From assembly GCF_002288925.2 (NCBI RefSeq), contig NW_022098008.1, positions 7,546,036 through 7,610,035 on the forward strand: DNA of 64,000 nt. The letters are read 5' to 3'. Below, one piece after another: positions 1-11,600 of the stretch (position 1 is the stretch's first letter; every line of letters begins with the position of its first letter). The position numbers and the translations under genes are program-made. The notes under the pieces are model-generated. The model had not been told where the DNA came from. It ran no database searches and was given only the letters and a program-made list of their open reading frames with translations. Origin of the DNA: Delphinapterus leucas (taxonomy: Eukaryota > Chordata > Mammalia > Artiodactyla > Monodontidae).

Positions 1-625
1 GATAAACTAGATACCTCTCAACTACTTGTAAGTTGGCATCGAATTTTTTTTTCGTCAAAAGCTTCAAAAGTTGCAAAGGTATAATTTCTGTTACATCACT
101 ATTTAAATGTGTGAGGGAATTTAAATGCCATAGTGATTTGATAGCCACCTTCCCATTTAAAAACTTGATGAGCAGGGTCTAATTAAACATTCAGAAATTT
201 TATGCTTTTCCTTCTTCTAACATCGTGCACTCTCAAAATACTTTCCCTCATCTAACAACGAACACATGAATAGGTTTAGATTTATCTCAACATATAAACA
301 GGCTTAGAATCTAATTTGCAATTTTTTAAATTGAAGTACAGTTGATTTACAATATCGTGTTAGTTTCAGGTGCACAGTACAATGATTCAGTTACACATAC
401 ATATGTATATTATATATATGAATATGTATATATGTATATTACAAACCTAATTTGTAATTTTAAATCTACTCTCATAGATCACATCATTTTTAAGCGGTAA
501 GTGTCCCTGTCTTTTTCTGACATTTCTCTTGAAGAGGGAAGGCACGTATTAGAAGTGATTTCCTAAATTCCTCTGCAGGCTGAGCTCACACGTGAGTTTA
601 AGCCCGAGTGTTGCGAGGGACACAC
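1..625 (-). other. SEMA5A: SEMA5A intron, 5' part only (runs off the window)
   Basis: Begins with donor GTGTGT at 625 and continues past base 1. It is AT-rich and holds one short L1 piece at 326-446. The next expected exon (second thrombospondin repeat, starting near NGGW in known SEMA5A) is not in the window. Confidence 0.85.
326..446 (-). mobile_element. L1 3' end fragment
   Basis: The plus strand reads as the reverse complement of the L1 tail (TTGAAGTACAGTTGATTTAC, then GTTAGTTTCAGGTGCACAG). It is flanked by a 15-bp target-site duplication at 311-325 and 447-461 with one mismatch, so this is a complete short, 5'-truncated insertion. Confidence 0.8.
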
Positions 626-807
626 CTGGAACAGTTAGCGATCTCCATGCGGGGGCCCTCGCACTGCCAGCCGCCGCACTGGGGGGCCGGGCTGTCGCAG
701 GAGCGGGTCCGGCAGAGGCAGGATCCCACGGTGCTGCCGTCGGTGTGCGTGCATGGCGCCCACGCTGACCACGCGCCGAAGTGCCCATCCACGGTGAGAT
801 TCCTCAT
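626..807 (-). CDS. SEMA5A: SEMA5A internal exon: first thrombospondin type-1 repeat
   Basis: Minus-strand exon of 182 nt. The acceptor is CTGCTTCCTAG and the donor GTGTGT from 625. It encodes MRNLTVDGHFGAWSAWAPC, then a cysteine-rich stretch ending EIANCS plus AG of a split Arg codon. WSAWAPC is the WxxWxxC signature of a thrombospondin type-1 repeat, in which the tryptophans are often C-mannosylated; NLT and NCS are N-glycosylation sequons. Seven cysteines are visible, more than the usual six, within an insert (THTDGSTVGSCLC) that I recall from class 5 semaphorins. Thrombospondin repeats in SEMA5A bind glycosaminoglycans. The first codon is Met by coincidence; it is not a start, since it follows a splice acceptor in phase 0. 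Confidence 0.95.
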
Positions 808-977
808 CTAGGAAGCAGATACAAACGTGGATGTCAGAAAGGGTCAAGGCTGCAAACATAATAGGGAAAAAATGAAAGGTCTCCCACAAGACCATCAGAA
901 CTCATCTGGAATATTTCATATTACGATTAAAAAGAGAGGAACAGGGATGTATTTTGAAGTAAAGCAGCAGAGGTCAT

Positions 978-1063
978 CGGTGGAGAGAGTGATGGAGGAG
1001 AGGGAGGGGAAAAAAGAGGCAGAGGGGAGGAGGGGGCAGAAGAAAAGAGGGATAGGAAGGATA
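978..1063 (+). repeat. Purine-rich (GA/GGA) tract
   Basis: Low-complexity run of A and G with few interruptions. Of the sort that can form triplex DNA; no function is implied. Confidence 0.7.
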
Positions 1064-1525
1064 TGGTTCTATCTGCCTCCGTCAAGGAGGAGGGGGAGAT
1101 GTAACGACTTGTCAATCAAGCGATACTAGGCTTGTTCACTCATGTGAGAAACCCAAGGAACAAGAAGGATTGGAGTGAAGAATCACATCTGTACTACTCT
1201 GTTGCATTTTTATGTACCTTAAAATAATGCAAGATTGGTCAGCCGGCATTATGTAAGACCTGGCCTCAAAAGTCGCCTCAAACTGACAACATTTAATTGA
1301 TAACGTCTTAAAAGAGTGTGTCTTAAGCAACCGGAGCCTACTAGTTGTTAGGCGCATCCCCGTCAAACACGTCCTATACCCACCCTCCAAGAGTTTGTAA
1401 GCTGGCCAGGAGGAGCTGGACCGCTCTTCATTACTACAAGTAAATCCAGTGATGGAGCTCTGAGCAGGGGCTGTGGGCGGAGAAGGGGCTCTCGGCAAAC
1501 TCGCAGGATCCGGAAGGACGGTTAG

Positions 1526-1613
1526 GAGGCTGCGCTGCGCCCTGAAGCACGAGAGAGGCACCAGGTGACGAGGCTGCACTGTGCGCTGAAGCATGAGAGA
1601 GGCACCAGGTGAC
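1526..1613 (+). repeat. 44-bp direct tandem duplication
   Basis: Units at 1526-1569 and 1570-1613 abut exactly and both end GAGGCACCAGGTGAC. They differ at a handful of bases (for example GCGCCCTGAAGCAC against GTGCGCTGAAGCAT). Confidence 0.85.
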
Positions 1614-3196
1614 GGAGTCATCCGGGGCCGCCGAGGGGAGCAGCCTGAGTGATGACAGAGGGGAATGCTGCTGCTGTGTGGTATTGAGGGCAAGCAGGCT
1701 CTAATGTCGCTGGGACGCGAGCAGGTGGTCCAGAGGAAGCAAAACGGAGAGCTGAGCTAGGAGCCACGGCAGGGTCTGAACAGAGGGCCCGGATGCTCTG
1801 TGATGTGTACGTTCTGAGGGCCTCCAGGGAGGGTGGAAGGCAGGGGCCTCTCTGGCGGGCACCCCGGCCCATGGTGACCAGCTCCAGTGCAGGTGGAAGA
1901 CCGCACGATGTCACCGTAAATCTGACCAGGGAATTTTCTCAGGAGCTAGAGTGTCCTCCAGATTTGAGAGTCTTGGGACCCAGCCTTCAGATCACCCAGA
2001 CCCCAAAAAGGAATCTCCCCTCTGAAAAGGGACAGAAGAAGGCCTAAAGTCCAAACCTCCTAAATTTAACATGGGGCCTTATGCATTTCTTAGAAAATAT
2101 GACAAACGAAGAGAAGGGATCACAAGTAAGTTACGTGCTTTCACGTTACTCCCTGCTGCCCCACCTTCTCGCCCAAATGGTCCCACCCTGGATGATTCTG
2201 GGGGATTAAAGACTCATCATTCACACAGGAGAGGACTCCACAGATGAGACAGTTCATTTCTCTGGGGCAAACTGTACCTGCACGACACAGTTTCAGAACA
2301 AAGCTCACACCACATTTCCAAGTGAGCTTTACCTCTGCTCTGTATCCAAATACAACAGGAAAGAGTAAACGTTTAGCATGTTCATGTCCTCGGACCTGGC
2401 TGGTTGCCCATCTCCAGCTGCCACAGTTATGACTCTACCCCTCTTGTTTCTTATCGATACTCCAAGACTTTACACTCCCACTAACCATGCCTGGCTATTT
2501 CTATAAGAAGCAGGGACAAAAGGGAAAGGATGAAACTGCATGATCCTCTGGATTCAGAGTGATTCACCGGATCCCACCCAGAGTGAGGTGATATACAAAG
2601 GCAGATTTTTCCTAAGAGGAAAATATCCCCATTTCTAAGGTCCTGTAACCTCCCCCGTCCCACCAGGATAAGAATACAGCTCCTACCATATGGTGACCTC
2701 AGTGTTTTCTTGGAGAACAGACCCCTGCGTGACAAGGGGGTTCACACCACGAATTTCTCCCTGAATTTGTTGTTAAAGCAGCAAAGGCCCTGCCACTTGC
2801 GAGTTTCAGGATTCCTCCTCCATCCTTTAACAGCCCTCTTGCTGCCTCTGGCCGAAAGGGCTCTCGTGCAGGTAGAAAAGGGATCAGCAGATGCTCGCAC
2901 TGGGGTTGACCATGCTCACAAGTCCAAACACCTGCCCGCTATGTAAATGTGGCTATGACTGTTCTCACGGTAAGAAGCATGAAGCCCTTGCTCATGGAGC
3001 CAGCATCAGTAATAACAGTGATCACACAGCATATTTGTATAATATCTACACAGTATAGGTCCATATTATTTTGACTGATCGTGATCATTACTATTACTTT
3101 GTGAATGTGCTCTGAGTCTGGGGAGCTCCCCTCTGCTGCTCTGCCCTCAGGGCGCCGTGCGGGGCTGGGCATGGGGGCTGACGCACCAGCTACCTA

Positions 3197-3253
3197 TGCT
3201 ATGGGGGTGGGGGAGGCGGGGAGGGGGGAGGGGGCAGGGGGCGGGGGCGGGGG
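3197..3253 (+). repeat. G-rich tract with G-quadruplex potential
   Basis: At least six runs of four or more G separated by one to three bases. G-rich on the plus strand, which is the template strand for SEMA5A, so the transcript would be C-rich here. Confidence 0.8.
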
Positions 3254-3882
3254 ACCATCCGTCCCTAGTAAAGAGGGGTGATGAGAGTTTCTACCCTTGG
3301 GCTGTGCTCGGAGGCTAAGGAAAACGGCACCTGAGTACTTGTCAAGTGGTTGGCACAGGGACTACTCTCTAGTTAAGGGCCGACCAGAGGTAAAAGCGTT
3401 GCACGGATCACACAGAAATGATGCTGAGTTCCATTTCGATTTCACAAATGCAAATATGGTTCTATCTGCCTCCCTCAAGGCATCCAAATGATGCTGTACC
3501 TCAGACAAGACCCAGATCTGGGCCACAAGGAAGCCAGTTCCCTAGTCTTCCCCATCTGCTTCTGGCATGTAGGTGATGGCTGGAAGGGGAAATTGGGGAC
3601 AAGAATTCTTAAAGTGGGATAAAAAGGAGAAGGGGGGCTTCTACTACTGCTTGACACAGTTTCACATTGAAAACATTTCACAACTTTTATTCAATTTCCT
3701 GGTAGGCTTGGGCCATTGGCTGGCTTTGTACAGGATATGAGGGACTCCTTACTGAGCGGGTTATGGGTGAACAGATAAACTGTGGAAAGGGGGGATTATC
3801 AGAGCCCAGGACTGGACTGTGCTTCCAAGGTGCTGCTCTGCGTGTGATGTAGGGGTACATAGTTGTGCCTGTTACACCCCAA

Positions 3883-3906
3883 ACACACACACACACACAC
3901 ATATAT
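3883..3906 (+). repeat. (CA)n microsatellite
   Basis: About nine CA units followed by a short AT run. Confidence 0.85.
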
Positions 3907-5214
3907 GTCACAGCTCATGGAAAATCGTGCAAAAACCTAAGGAGCTTAAAAGTGAATTTTTAAAGCAACACGAAAAACCAATCAAAAGAGAATATCACCA
4001 TCCATGTAGTTTATCACATAATGTTGACTCTAAAATTTGACATCAAAAACGTCCTCCTTCTCTGAAGGCCTGCTGTGCTGTAGACTACACTCCAACCCAG
4101 CCCAGAAGGAGCCAGAAGCCTCTAGAATGTTTGCTGGAGGTTCAGGCAAAGGGAGCCCACGAGTTACAGAGTATAAAATATCACGGCTTCATGGTACCAG
4201 TGAGGTTTCAGAGGTGAAGATCCAAGTCTTAAGCACGTGCATTTATGATGGTCCTGGCAGGATTGTGGAATGAACGTGATGAGGGCAACCTGGGCAGAGG
4301 TGTGGGTGGGATTAAGGGAACCATCAAGGGATGCGGAAGCTGCAGGGAGCAGAAACACGGGGAGCTACGACCGTGCTCATCGCGCCGGCCTGCTGGGGAG
4401 ACGGAAGGACAGGTTATGGGGGCCTGAGGGAAGAATAGAGCCTGGGAAGGGGCTGCCTGACAGGGGCTGTGATGCGGCATGAAGCCCTGGCCAAAGCTGC
4501 AGGCTGAGCTGAAGGAGGGCAGGAAGGAGGACCCCAGCCTCATTCTCCTGCCCGTGGTGCACACTGGCCAGACCCAAGACAACAAGAAAGCCTGGGAGGA
4601 CAGAGAGAACAGTCTGGAAGCGGGGAAGCTCAGGTCCTTGGGGCAGGGGTGGGGAGGGGATGTGGACTGACTAGCACAGACCAGCATCACCATCACCAGA
4701 GGCTCTCTGAGACTTCCGGTTCCTTCCATTTGCCTCCTTGTCTGTGATGGTGAGAGGGGTCATGTAGGTCAGGGAAGTCCTTGTGATTTTTGAATGTCTA
4801 TGAATCCCCCCAATACTGATTAGAAACTTTTGTAGGGGCAGGTGATTTGGGGACCTGCAAAGATGGGTTAATTCTCTTAAATTCCCCTTGGCTTCCGTTT
4901 CTTTGTCTAAAATGCAAAGGAAACAGCACAGAGATTGTTAGGATCTCTATAACTACAAGAGATCATGAATATACAAAACTCAAAGATTTGTGAAGTCAGG
5001 GGGAAATACAATATGATGGTGATGAATGAATAAAGATGGAAGCAGCAATCATTCGGAATGTTGGAAGACGACATTTTATGATGGAAAAATATGTAGAAAC
5101 TGGCAAACTAAAAGAATAAGTCAGTGACTTGTAGAAAGGGGCCTGCGGGGCCATGAGTTGAGTGCCAGCTGAGGTGGCCTTTGTAGAAGCTAAGCTTATC
5201 AGTGAGGTGAGGCA

Positions 5215-5395
5215 CTGCACTGACTGACAGGTATTATCTCACTGCATCTTCACAGCATCCCTAGAGCATACATCTCACTTTATAGATAGGAAAACTGAAG
5301 CCCAGGTGTCACTCAATTAGCTCAAAGTCACTCTGGCTGTAAAAGACCCAAGAATCAGTCTAAACAAGCTTAATCCAGAGCCTGTGATCTCAGCC
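5215..5395 (-). repeat. MIR-like SINE
   Basis: Reads as the MIR core in reverse: ACTTTATAGATAGGAAAACTGAAGC followed by the AGCTCAAAGTCAC block. Old and diverged; boundaries are approximate. Confidence 0.55.
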
Positions 5396-5989
5396 ATTTC
5401 ATTGGGTAACGTGATTCTTAGAACTTTCTTTGATGAGACTCTTATGGAAATCAGCTTCATGCACTTTTACCACCAGTTGTGTAACAGCAAAGTTCCCTTC
5501 ACCTAGGAAATAATGGACTTCCAAGAGCTGGCTAGATCCAACTTTTGTTAACAAGCATAATCCTTAATCCCACTTTTGATTTATTCATGTTCAATTCATT
5601 AATTCCCAACTGATGAAGGATGTAGATGCATTTGATGAGCATAGAGGTCCCTGGAGCATATCTTTAGGTTCTTACTGTTCTCCAACCGCCATGTTCTTAT
5701 GACTAAATTGAAGTCTTATATTTTCTATTTGGATATTTTTTCAGAAGTTAAAGTGTTTTCCTTTATTTACTTTTAAAGGCTCATGTACCTTTGGTCAGAG
5801 ACTGTAACAAAACAGGATATTGGATGCACTCTTTGGAGAGGCTTGTCTCATGTTATGACATCAACTTAATATTGTCCTTAAGTCTATCTGTATAAATGAA
5901 GTACATGAAGGGAAGATAGCACCTTTGAAGAGAACTAAGATGGAACTCTGTGTGGCCTCTGCAAGATGGGTGAATAGAGGTAATCTTTA

Positions 5990-6105
5990 TTGCCTCTGAA
6001 TCCCACTTCTTCCATCTATGAGACAAAATGGAAGCAATAACATCATGAACATTAAATGAGATACTCCGCTGAAAGTTGCCTAACATGGCACCGAGCACAC
6101 GATCA
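5990..6105 (+). repeat. MIR-like SINE
   Basis: Contains a diverged MIR core (ATGAGACAAAATGGAAGC, then ATTAAATGAGATA and a GGCACCGAGCAC block). Boundaries are approximate. Confidence 0.5.
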
Positions 6106-6109
6106 AAAC

Positions 6110-9046
6110 ACCCAATTAACCTCAATTCCCTTTTCCTTCTTTTACAGTTGATTTCAGTGATACCTCTCAGGCTATATGAACATAATATGCCGATGACTAA
6201 TGGGTCACCAATCACTGAGTCCACTGATCAGCCACTGCTTTGGGAGACGTTGACAGCTGGGAATTACATCATCTTGTAGACTAGGAATAATGTCAGAAGT
6301 ACTGGATTTAAGTCGATTTCTTTCTCAGTGTAGTTTCAGAATCTTGTGTAAACCCTTTAGTCTCTGGTCTATGGTGCTGGCATCTAAATAAAGGGCTCTG
6401 GGCTTAATCACTGCTAAATTCTCCTTTCACTCCAAAGATGATAATTACACAGTAGCCAGGGAAGAATCTGTTATTTTAACACATTTAGGTGCTTATTTGG
6501 TCTGTGTATTTTTCTAGTCACTGCACGACGTATTTTGGAATAGAGACTCATTGTATGATATGGTATGCTAATAACCATATGTCCACACAGGGTGTGGATG
6601 ACATTCACGCATAAATAAAGCCCAGGTAGATTTTTAAGATTGTGCTATCCTTGTTAAGCAATACTGCAAGTTATGCAGGGCGGATATATTATTTGAATCA
6701 CTCTAGGTATGTAAATTTAGATCTTGCTTGAGTACTTCAAATCTCTTAAACTGAGAACAATGTTTTTAATTACAATAATATAAGAAAAGAGAATGTTAAC
6801 CAATATGTCAGTCAACTATTGCCCTGTCTCCTGGACAAAAGAAATCCATAAACATTTTTAAATAAGGATCTTTAAGTGGAAAATAGTTCTCTGTCTTTAC
6901 TCTGGCCCATAAAGTCAAGCCTTTCTTCCATTTCAGTCAAAAAAAAAGAATAATATAGAAGCAAATTACTATTTTAATAGCTTTTAAAAATACTTCTCTA
7001 AGTCTGCTCTATATTAATGCTAATCATTTCATCTAACTCATTTCTTTCTAAGAGATTTTTTGAAAGGGATGTATAATTAAAACAATATTTGGGTAATATG
7101 GGATTTCCCATTTTCTATCTGGTAGCCTATATAAGTCAGAAAAAATATGTTTTTCTTTCCTGTGGTTTGCTCAAAGTGATATAATTTATTGTCTGTTGTC
7201 AAATGCTTTGCATATTCTTATCAGTAGTATATCTTGATAAGTGACAAATTACACTGGATGAAATGACAGAGATGGTTTTGTATAATGAAATCACCTCAAA
7301 CCAGAAGAAAAAAAGACCTTGTTATGTATGGTTTAGGGACAGCGAATCAGAGATCACGTCTCAACTACATTTTTCAAAAAGAGATAGTGGAGGGGCAGCT
7401 GTGAAACCAGCACAGGTCCACATCGCCCTCTGACCTTCCCTGAGTTTATAACAGAAGCTGTCCTCTCAGCAGAAAGAAGCCACTTTAGTGATAACCCTCC
7501 TGTCGCTTCTTAAATACCAGGTCTTTCATTTTCTGACCGCAGAAACATACAAGACGTACTCGTTATAAACTAAGTGGATGAGTGTGTATTTCCCCTTATG
7601 TAACTAAGCATGTCCCAGATATCCACTAAAACAGCCTTGAGTCCTGGACCAATGGCTTTACTGCTTGAGAAGAACTGCTATTATCTTCCATCTTTTTTTT
7701 TTACCATTAAAACTGTAAGGTCAAACATCTACAAGAAGATGCGCTGATTCTCCTAAAGTGTGTGTCTGAACTTTAGAGGTACATTTCAGATAGTGCACTT
7801 TGTGTTTTCTTTAGCTGCAAAGCATTTAAGGTGAACACCTTGTGCTTTTAAAGTGTGTTGCAGACATTAAGAAGGAACTTCACACAGACAGTGGCATGTT
7901 TTAACCAATTTCACAAGACACCGCAGAAAAGTTTGCTTCTAAATTCAGAGATCCAAAGCTCAATAACCCAAAGGAGTAGCAGCTAACCCCATTGCAAGGC
8001 TTTGCTCAGAGCCTGGATGTGGTGATACACCCGCCTCTGCAGCGAAAGGCCTAGATCTCCTGCCAACATTTGGGGAACAACACTGATTTAATAGCCCTTG
8101 CCTCCCTCATGACACTCTGCCTGATTTTCTCACTTACAAACTTAAGGACAGGCTTCCTGACACGCGGCTCAGATAATGGAAAGTGCAGGTTCCTTCATAA
8201 GAAACGGACAGTCTGTTCAGATGCCTCAGGCAGCGCTGAACAGAAGGAACAGCACGGATTTAAAATAACAGACTGTGTCCCTTGCCTTCTCACCTCTGTC
8301 TTGCAGAGGTGCGGCCAGAAATGACAGCATGGAGATCAGCAGTGATGTGACAGCAAAGGGACTTACTAAATGTTCAAATATGTTGAAGTAAATAGCTGTT
8401 GCTCATGTTCTCTGAGAACAGAAAGAGACTTGGAATGACTTGATTGAGGGCTCTGAAGACAAAGGGGAAGAAAGGCTGGATCCTATAAGTGAGGATGCAA
8501 ACAAATAAATTGGCAAAGGAAAGTGTGAAATCTGTTTTCTTGGATTCAGAGTCCGGCTCTAAACACAGGGGAATTTCTCCCTATTCTGCAGGGTTCCCTG
8601 TGGGAATGTACATTAGGCTGTTTCTCCCAGGACTTTTTGTGACCCTGAGCAGTAGTGAGGAGACTGTCCCACATGGCGCTCCATCATAATACCCTTTAGT
8701 TTATTCTTTCAATTGCTATTTTATTAATGCCACAAAGGGCAAAATAGTCCACACCAAGCTCTGGAGATAAAAATCCAAGAATAAAACAGAAATGTTGCAT
8801 CCCATTTTCAAATCAGCACTGCTTTCTCTTAAGATATTTCTCTTCAAAACAGACAGCAAGGTGTCAGCAGGATCCCATGTGGCTCCGTGCAAGGAGGGGC
8901 TGAATAAGTTAAGAGAGCACAGACTGGATTTGCGAGGAAGGTTCTAATATGAAAATGCATGGACACCACGGAAGCGTGGGTTAGGATTGTAGGACAGCTT
9001 GGTTCCCATGGACAGTGTTTCCAGAGCTGGACACACGGACACTCAC
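6110..9046. other. AT-rich intronic stretch with no recognised repeat
   Basis: About 2.9 kb in which I see no transposon, simple repeat of note or exon. One of the longer repeat-free stretches in the window. Confidence 0.4.
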
Positions 9047-9164
9047 AGGACAGGTGGAGATGCTCTGCTCCCACTGCATCATGCTCAGGCTCTCCTCCAG
9101 GCTCGTGCATTTCTTCATCACCGAATCCCAGCCACAGTAGGGGTCCTGGGCCCCAATGCAGGCA
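9047..9164 (-). CDS. SEMA5A: SEMA5A internal exon: PSI domain
   Basis: Minus-strand exon of 118 nt with acceptor GTGTTTCCAG and the strong donor GTGAGT from 9046. It encodes ACIGAQDPYCGWD, the signature of the PSI (plexin-semaphorin-integrin) domain, then VMKKCTSLEE and ends SISTCP in phase 0. Four cysteines lie in this exon; the preceding exon supplies at least one more (KRC). The PSI domain is a small cysteine-knot that sits under the sema propeller and sets the orientation of the following thrombospondin repeats. The reading frame is intact and matches the neighbours' phases (2 in, 0 out). Confidence 0.95.
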
Positions 9165-9472
9165 CTGGAAACACACACCAAAGGGTCAAGAGAAAGGCAG
9201 GTTTATCTAGTACCATAGATGCAAGCTAAGAATTGACCCTTAGGCCTTGACGTGGGACGAGAAACAAAGTTCTCGTCTGCACAGTCGAGAACATAGCTAA
9301 CTGCATACGCCAGTAAGTATCTAATTAAAATTAAATAAATTAATTTTATTTGACCTATCTATTTTTTTCTAAGATCCAGGGCTGACAACCAAATGATTGT
9401 CCATGCTAACATGACGCCTTTTGGTGTCATGAACAATCTAGTGTCAGAATCTTGCAAGGCTCCAAAATACTA

Positions 9473-9792
9473 GCTGTCATCACACCATCATCACCCTCAC
9501 CCCCTTAATGACAGGTACTATTTGTTGAACATCTACCGTGGTATATAAAATGATTGCATCCCTTATACAGAAACAACGTTTATAGGAATGTATTAATGTT
9601 TTCACTTTATTTATCATCACCATCATCACCACCACCACCATCATCGCTATTATATCATTAGCATCATTTTCATCCCCTTAATAAGGGGTATTATTTGTTG
9701 AATACCTACTGTGATATATAAAATTATTATGTCATTTAACCATTTAAACAACTCTAATGAGGGAGGTATTATGATTTTAACTTTATTGATGA
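9473..9792 (+). repeat. Diverged tandem duplication with (CAT)n spacers
   Basis: A segment starting CCCCTTAAT at 9501 recurs at 9674, offset about 173-176 bp, with matching blocks TATTTGTTGAA, CTACYGTGRTATATAAAA and TTTAYACTTTATT-like ends. Each copy is preceded by CAT/CAC triplets (9473-9500 and 9613-9670). Confidence 0.7.
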
Positions 9793-9860
9793 GAAAAAGG
9801 AGACACCAAAAATTTCTAATATTTGCCCAAAGACAAACAAGTACGCCCCAAACCCTGCAA
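9674..9860 (-). repeat. MIR-like SINE (second duplication copy and its tail)
   Basis: Resembles the reverse of MIR: TGAGGGAGGTATTATGATTTT, then ACTTTATTGATGAGAAAA and a TTTGCCCAAAGACA block. Diverged. Confidence 0.45.
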
Positions 9861-10454
9861 CGTGGTTGGTTCAAATTTAATAAGATAGAGAAGTGTTCCT
9901 TTTGAGTACCATAGCTTAAAAATGCATTAAGTTTTTCAATTTAATAGTGGTTTAATATAGCCCTGTCTACAATATTCAACATATTATATCAGAAACACTG
10001 TAGATGGTAGATATTTTATTTTAGCTTTGTCTAAACGAAAGAGTTCATATACAACGTGGGCATCATTAAGTGAAGATTTCAGCCCCTAAGTTATAAACAC
10101 AATATAGTGTAGATGTGGGGAGGGAGGAAACAGACAGAGATGACTGTGACAGTCAAAATTACACAGAAGATGACCCCACAGAAATGCAAGGCATTGGACA
10201 CCTTCTCTCTGAAGGGTCAAGAGATCAGATGTGCAGGAAAGGGTTGTGAGGGAAGGCAGGTGAGTTCAGCACGGAAGTGCCAAGGTCTTCTGAGTTAGGG
10301 CAGAACTTACAAGGGGCTGAATCTGTTACAGAGTTACCAGTTCACCAAGAGTAGGACTAGAAATCATAGCATAATCATCAAACATGGGGCCAGGGAGGCA
10401 GTCGAAGTAACAATAAGTCACTAATATTAATGATATTAAAAACCCCTATTAACA
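9861..10454. other. Intronic stretch with nothing recognised
   Basis: AT-rich in the first half. No exon, repeat family or simple repeat that I can name. Confidence 0.4.
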
Positions 10455-10635
10455 CATCAAATATGTAAACCTTGCATAAAGCACTGTTCTAAGAACTGGA
10501 CCTCGATTTGCTCATGTAAACCTCATAAAACCTTTAAACAGAGTACCTCCATCAGCTACTCTATTTATTCTCGTTTTAAAACGAAAAAATCGGAGCAGAG
10601 AAAGAAGTCCAAGTTCCACAGCTGGGGAAGATACA
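10455..10635 (-). repeat. MIR-like SINE
   Basis: Reverse MIR pattern: AAGCACTGTTCTAAGAACTGG, CATGTAAACCTCATAAAACC, then CAGAGAAAG...GTTCCACAGCTGG. Approximate boundaries. Confidence 0.55.
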
Positions 10636-10681
10636 TGTAAAGATAATAAATGAAGCAATAGAGGTATAAAACTATTACTGA

Positions 10682-10902
10682 GGGCTTCCCTGGTGGCGCA
10701 GTGGTTGAGAGTCCGCCTGCTGATGCAGGGGACACGGGTTCGTGCCCCGGTCCGGGAAGCTCCCACATGCCGCGGAGCGGCTGGGCCCGTGAGCCATGGC
10801 CCTGAGCCTGCGCGTCCGGAGCCTGTGCTCCGCAACGGGAGAGGCCACAACAGTGAGAGGCCCACATACCGCAAACAACAACAACAACAACAACAACAAC
10901 AG
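10682..10902 (+). mobile_element. CHR-type tRNA-derived SINE with (CAA)n tail
   Basis: Full-length copy starting GGGCTTCCCTGGTGGCGCAG, with a pol III B-box-like GGTTCGTGCC and ending GAGAGGCCCACATACCGC. The tail is about ten CAA units (10873-10902), not pure A. The 11-bp duplication ACTATTACTGA lies at 10671-10681 and 10903-10913. Confidence 0.93.
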
Positions 10903-11069
10903 ACTATTACTGATTAAGTTACCATGCAATTATTGTGTATTAACCAGCCCAAGAAGTTCAAATGGTTAAAACTGGCGCTTCTCACAGCAGGACTAGGGCT
11001 GGGAAGGAGTGTGAAACAGTTACCTGTCACCATAACCTCACTGGAACTTTTTGATAAGTGACCCTGTAT

Positions 11070-11600
11070 CTGTTAAAAGATAAACTGAGGTCGATTAAAC
11101 TGTTCAAGAGTTTATTTGAGCAAACATCCGGCAGTGCCAAAGGGGCACTGGTTAGGAGGCTCCGCCCACAGGGGCTGAGGAGAGGCTTTTACAGGGAAGG
11201 TCCAGAAGCAAAGCTCGAAAGTTATTCGATTGCCTACAGCCTGAGCGGTGCCTTATCTGGGAAAGCCTGGCTGTGCTCTTGCCGTTGGTTGTTCTTAAAT
11301 TTCATCTTTTCCGATTCCAGGGCGTTGACTGGCGTAGGCAGGACCAGAGTCCCAGTCGTACTGAACTAGCGTCACTGCTGGATTCCAAGGTGTGCATCAC
11401 ACATCGGAATCCTCTCCGTGTTTGATCCCATTTTCCCGTCAGGGGGCAAAAGGGGCAAGGCTACACTTCGGGAATTATTCAAGAAGCCTGAATTCCGTTT
11501 CATGTTTCTTATTCAAGCAGTATGACCATGAGACAAACTTAAACTTCCAAAAACGAGGAAATTCCACCAAGCCCCTAACGTTGCGGCTTCTTCCCCCTTG
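11070..11600 (-). mobile_element. Possible solo LTR (unidentified family)
   Basis: On the minus strand an AATAAAC polyadenylation-like signal (11112-11118) lies near the low-coordinate end, in a sequence resembling LTR U5/R edges. The family is not recognised and no terminal TG/CA or duplication was established. Confidence 0.3.

Larger units (their letters stand above)
808..5214. other. Mostly unique intronic sequence
   Basis: Apart from the purine tract, the 44-bp duplication, the G-rich tract and a CA run, I recognise no repeat family and no exon here. Open frames of 160-185 codons at 1136-1693 and 4229-4729 (minus strand) are Ser/Pro-rich without any domain and look incidental. Confidence 0.5.
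808..9046 (-). other. SEMA5A: SEMA5A intron, 8,239 bp, phase 0
   Basis: Intron between the PSI exon and the first thrombospondin-repeat exon. Its repeat load is light: two MIR-like pieces, a purine tract, a 44-bp tandem duplication and a G-rich tract. No second gene is visible on either strand. Confidence 0.85.

Noticed and set aside
598..807. Translation start at the Met of MRNLTV
   Set aside because: The ATG directly follows a splice acceptor and the frame joins in phase with the PSI exon; it is an internal codon.
1136..1693. 185-codon minus-strand open frame
   Set aside because: Low-complexity Ser/Pro-rich, spans the 44-bp duplication, no domain, no splice or promoter context.
4229..4729. 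166-codon minus-strand open frame
   Set aside because: Ser/Pro/Leu-rich without any recognisable domain; antisense frames in the same stretch are also open, a sign of composition rather than coding.
10682..10780. tRNA gene
   Set aside because: The A/B-box-like region belongs to the tRNA-derived head of the SINE; no cloverleaf with a proper acceptor stem was seen.
10512..10929. Several overlapping open frames
   Set aside because: All are translations of a CHR SINE. The same peptide wording recurs at 12.3, 22.3, 27.7, 30.6 and 40.2 kb.
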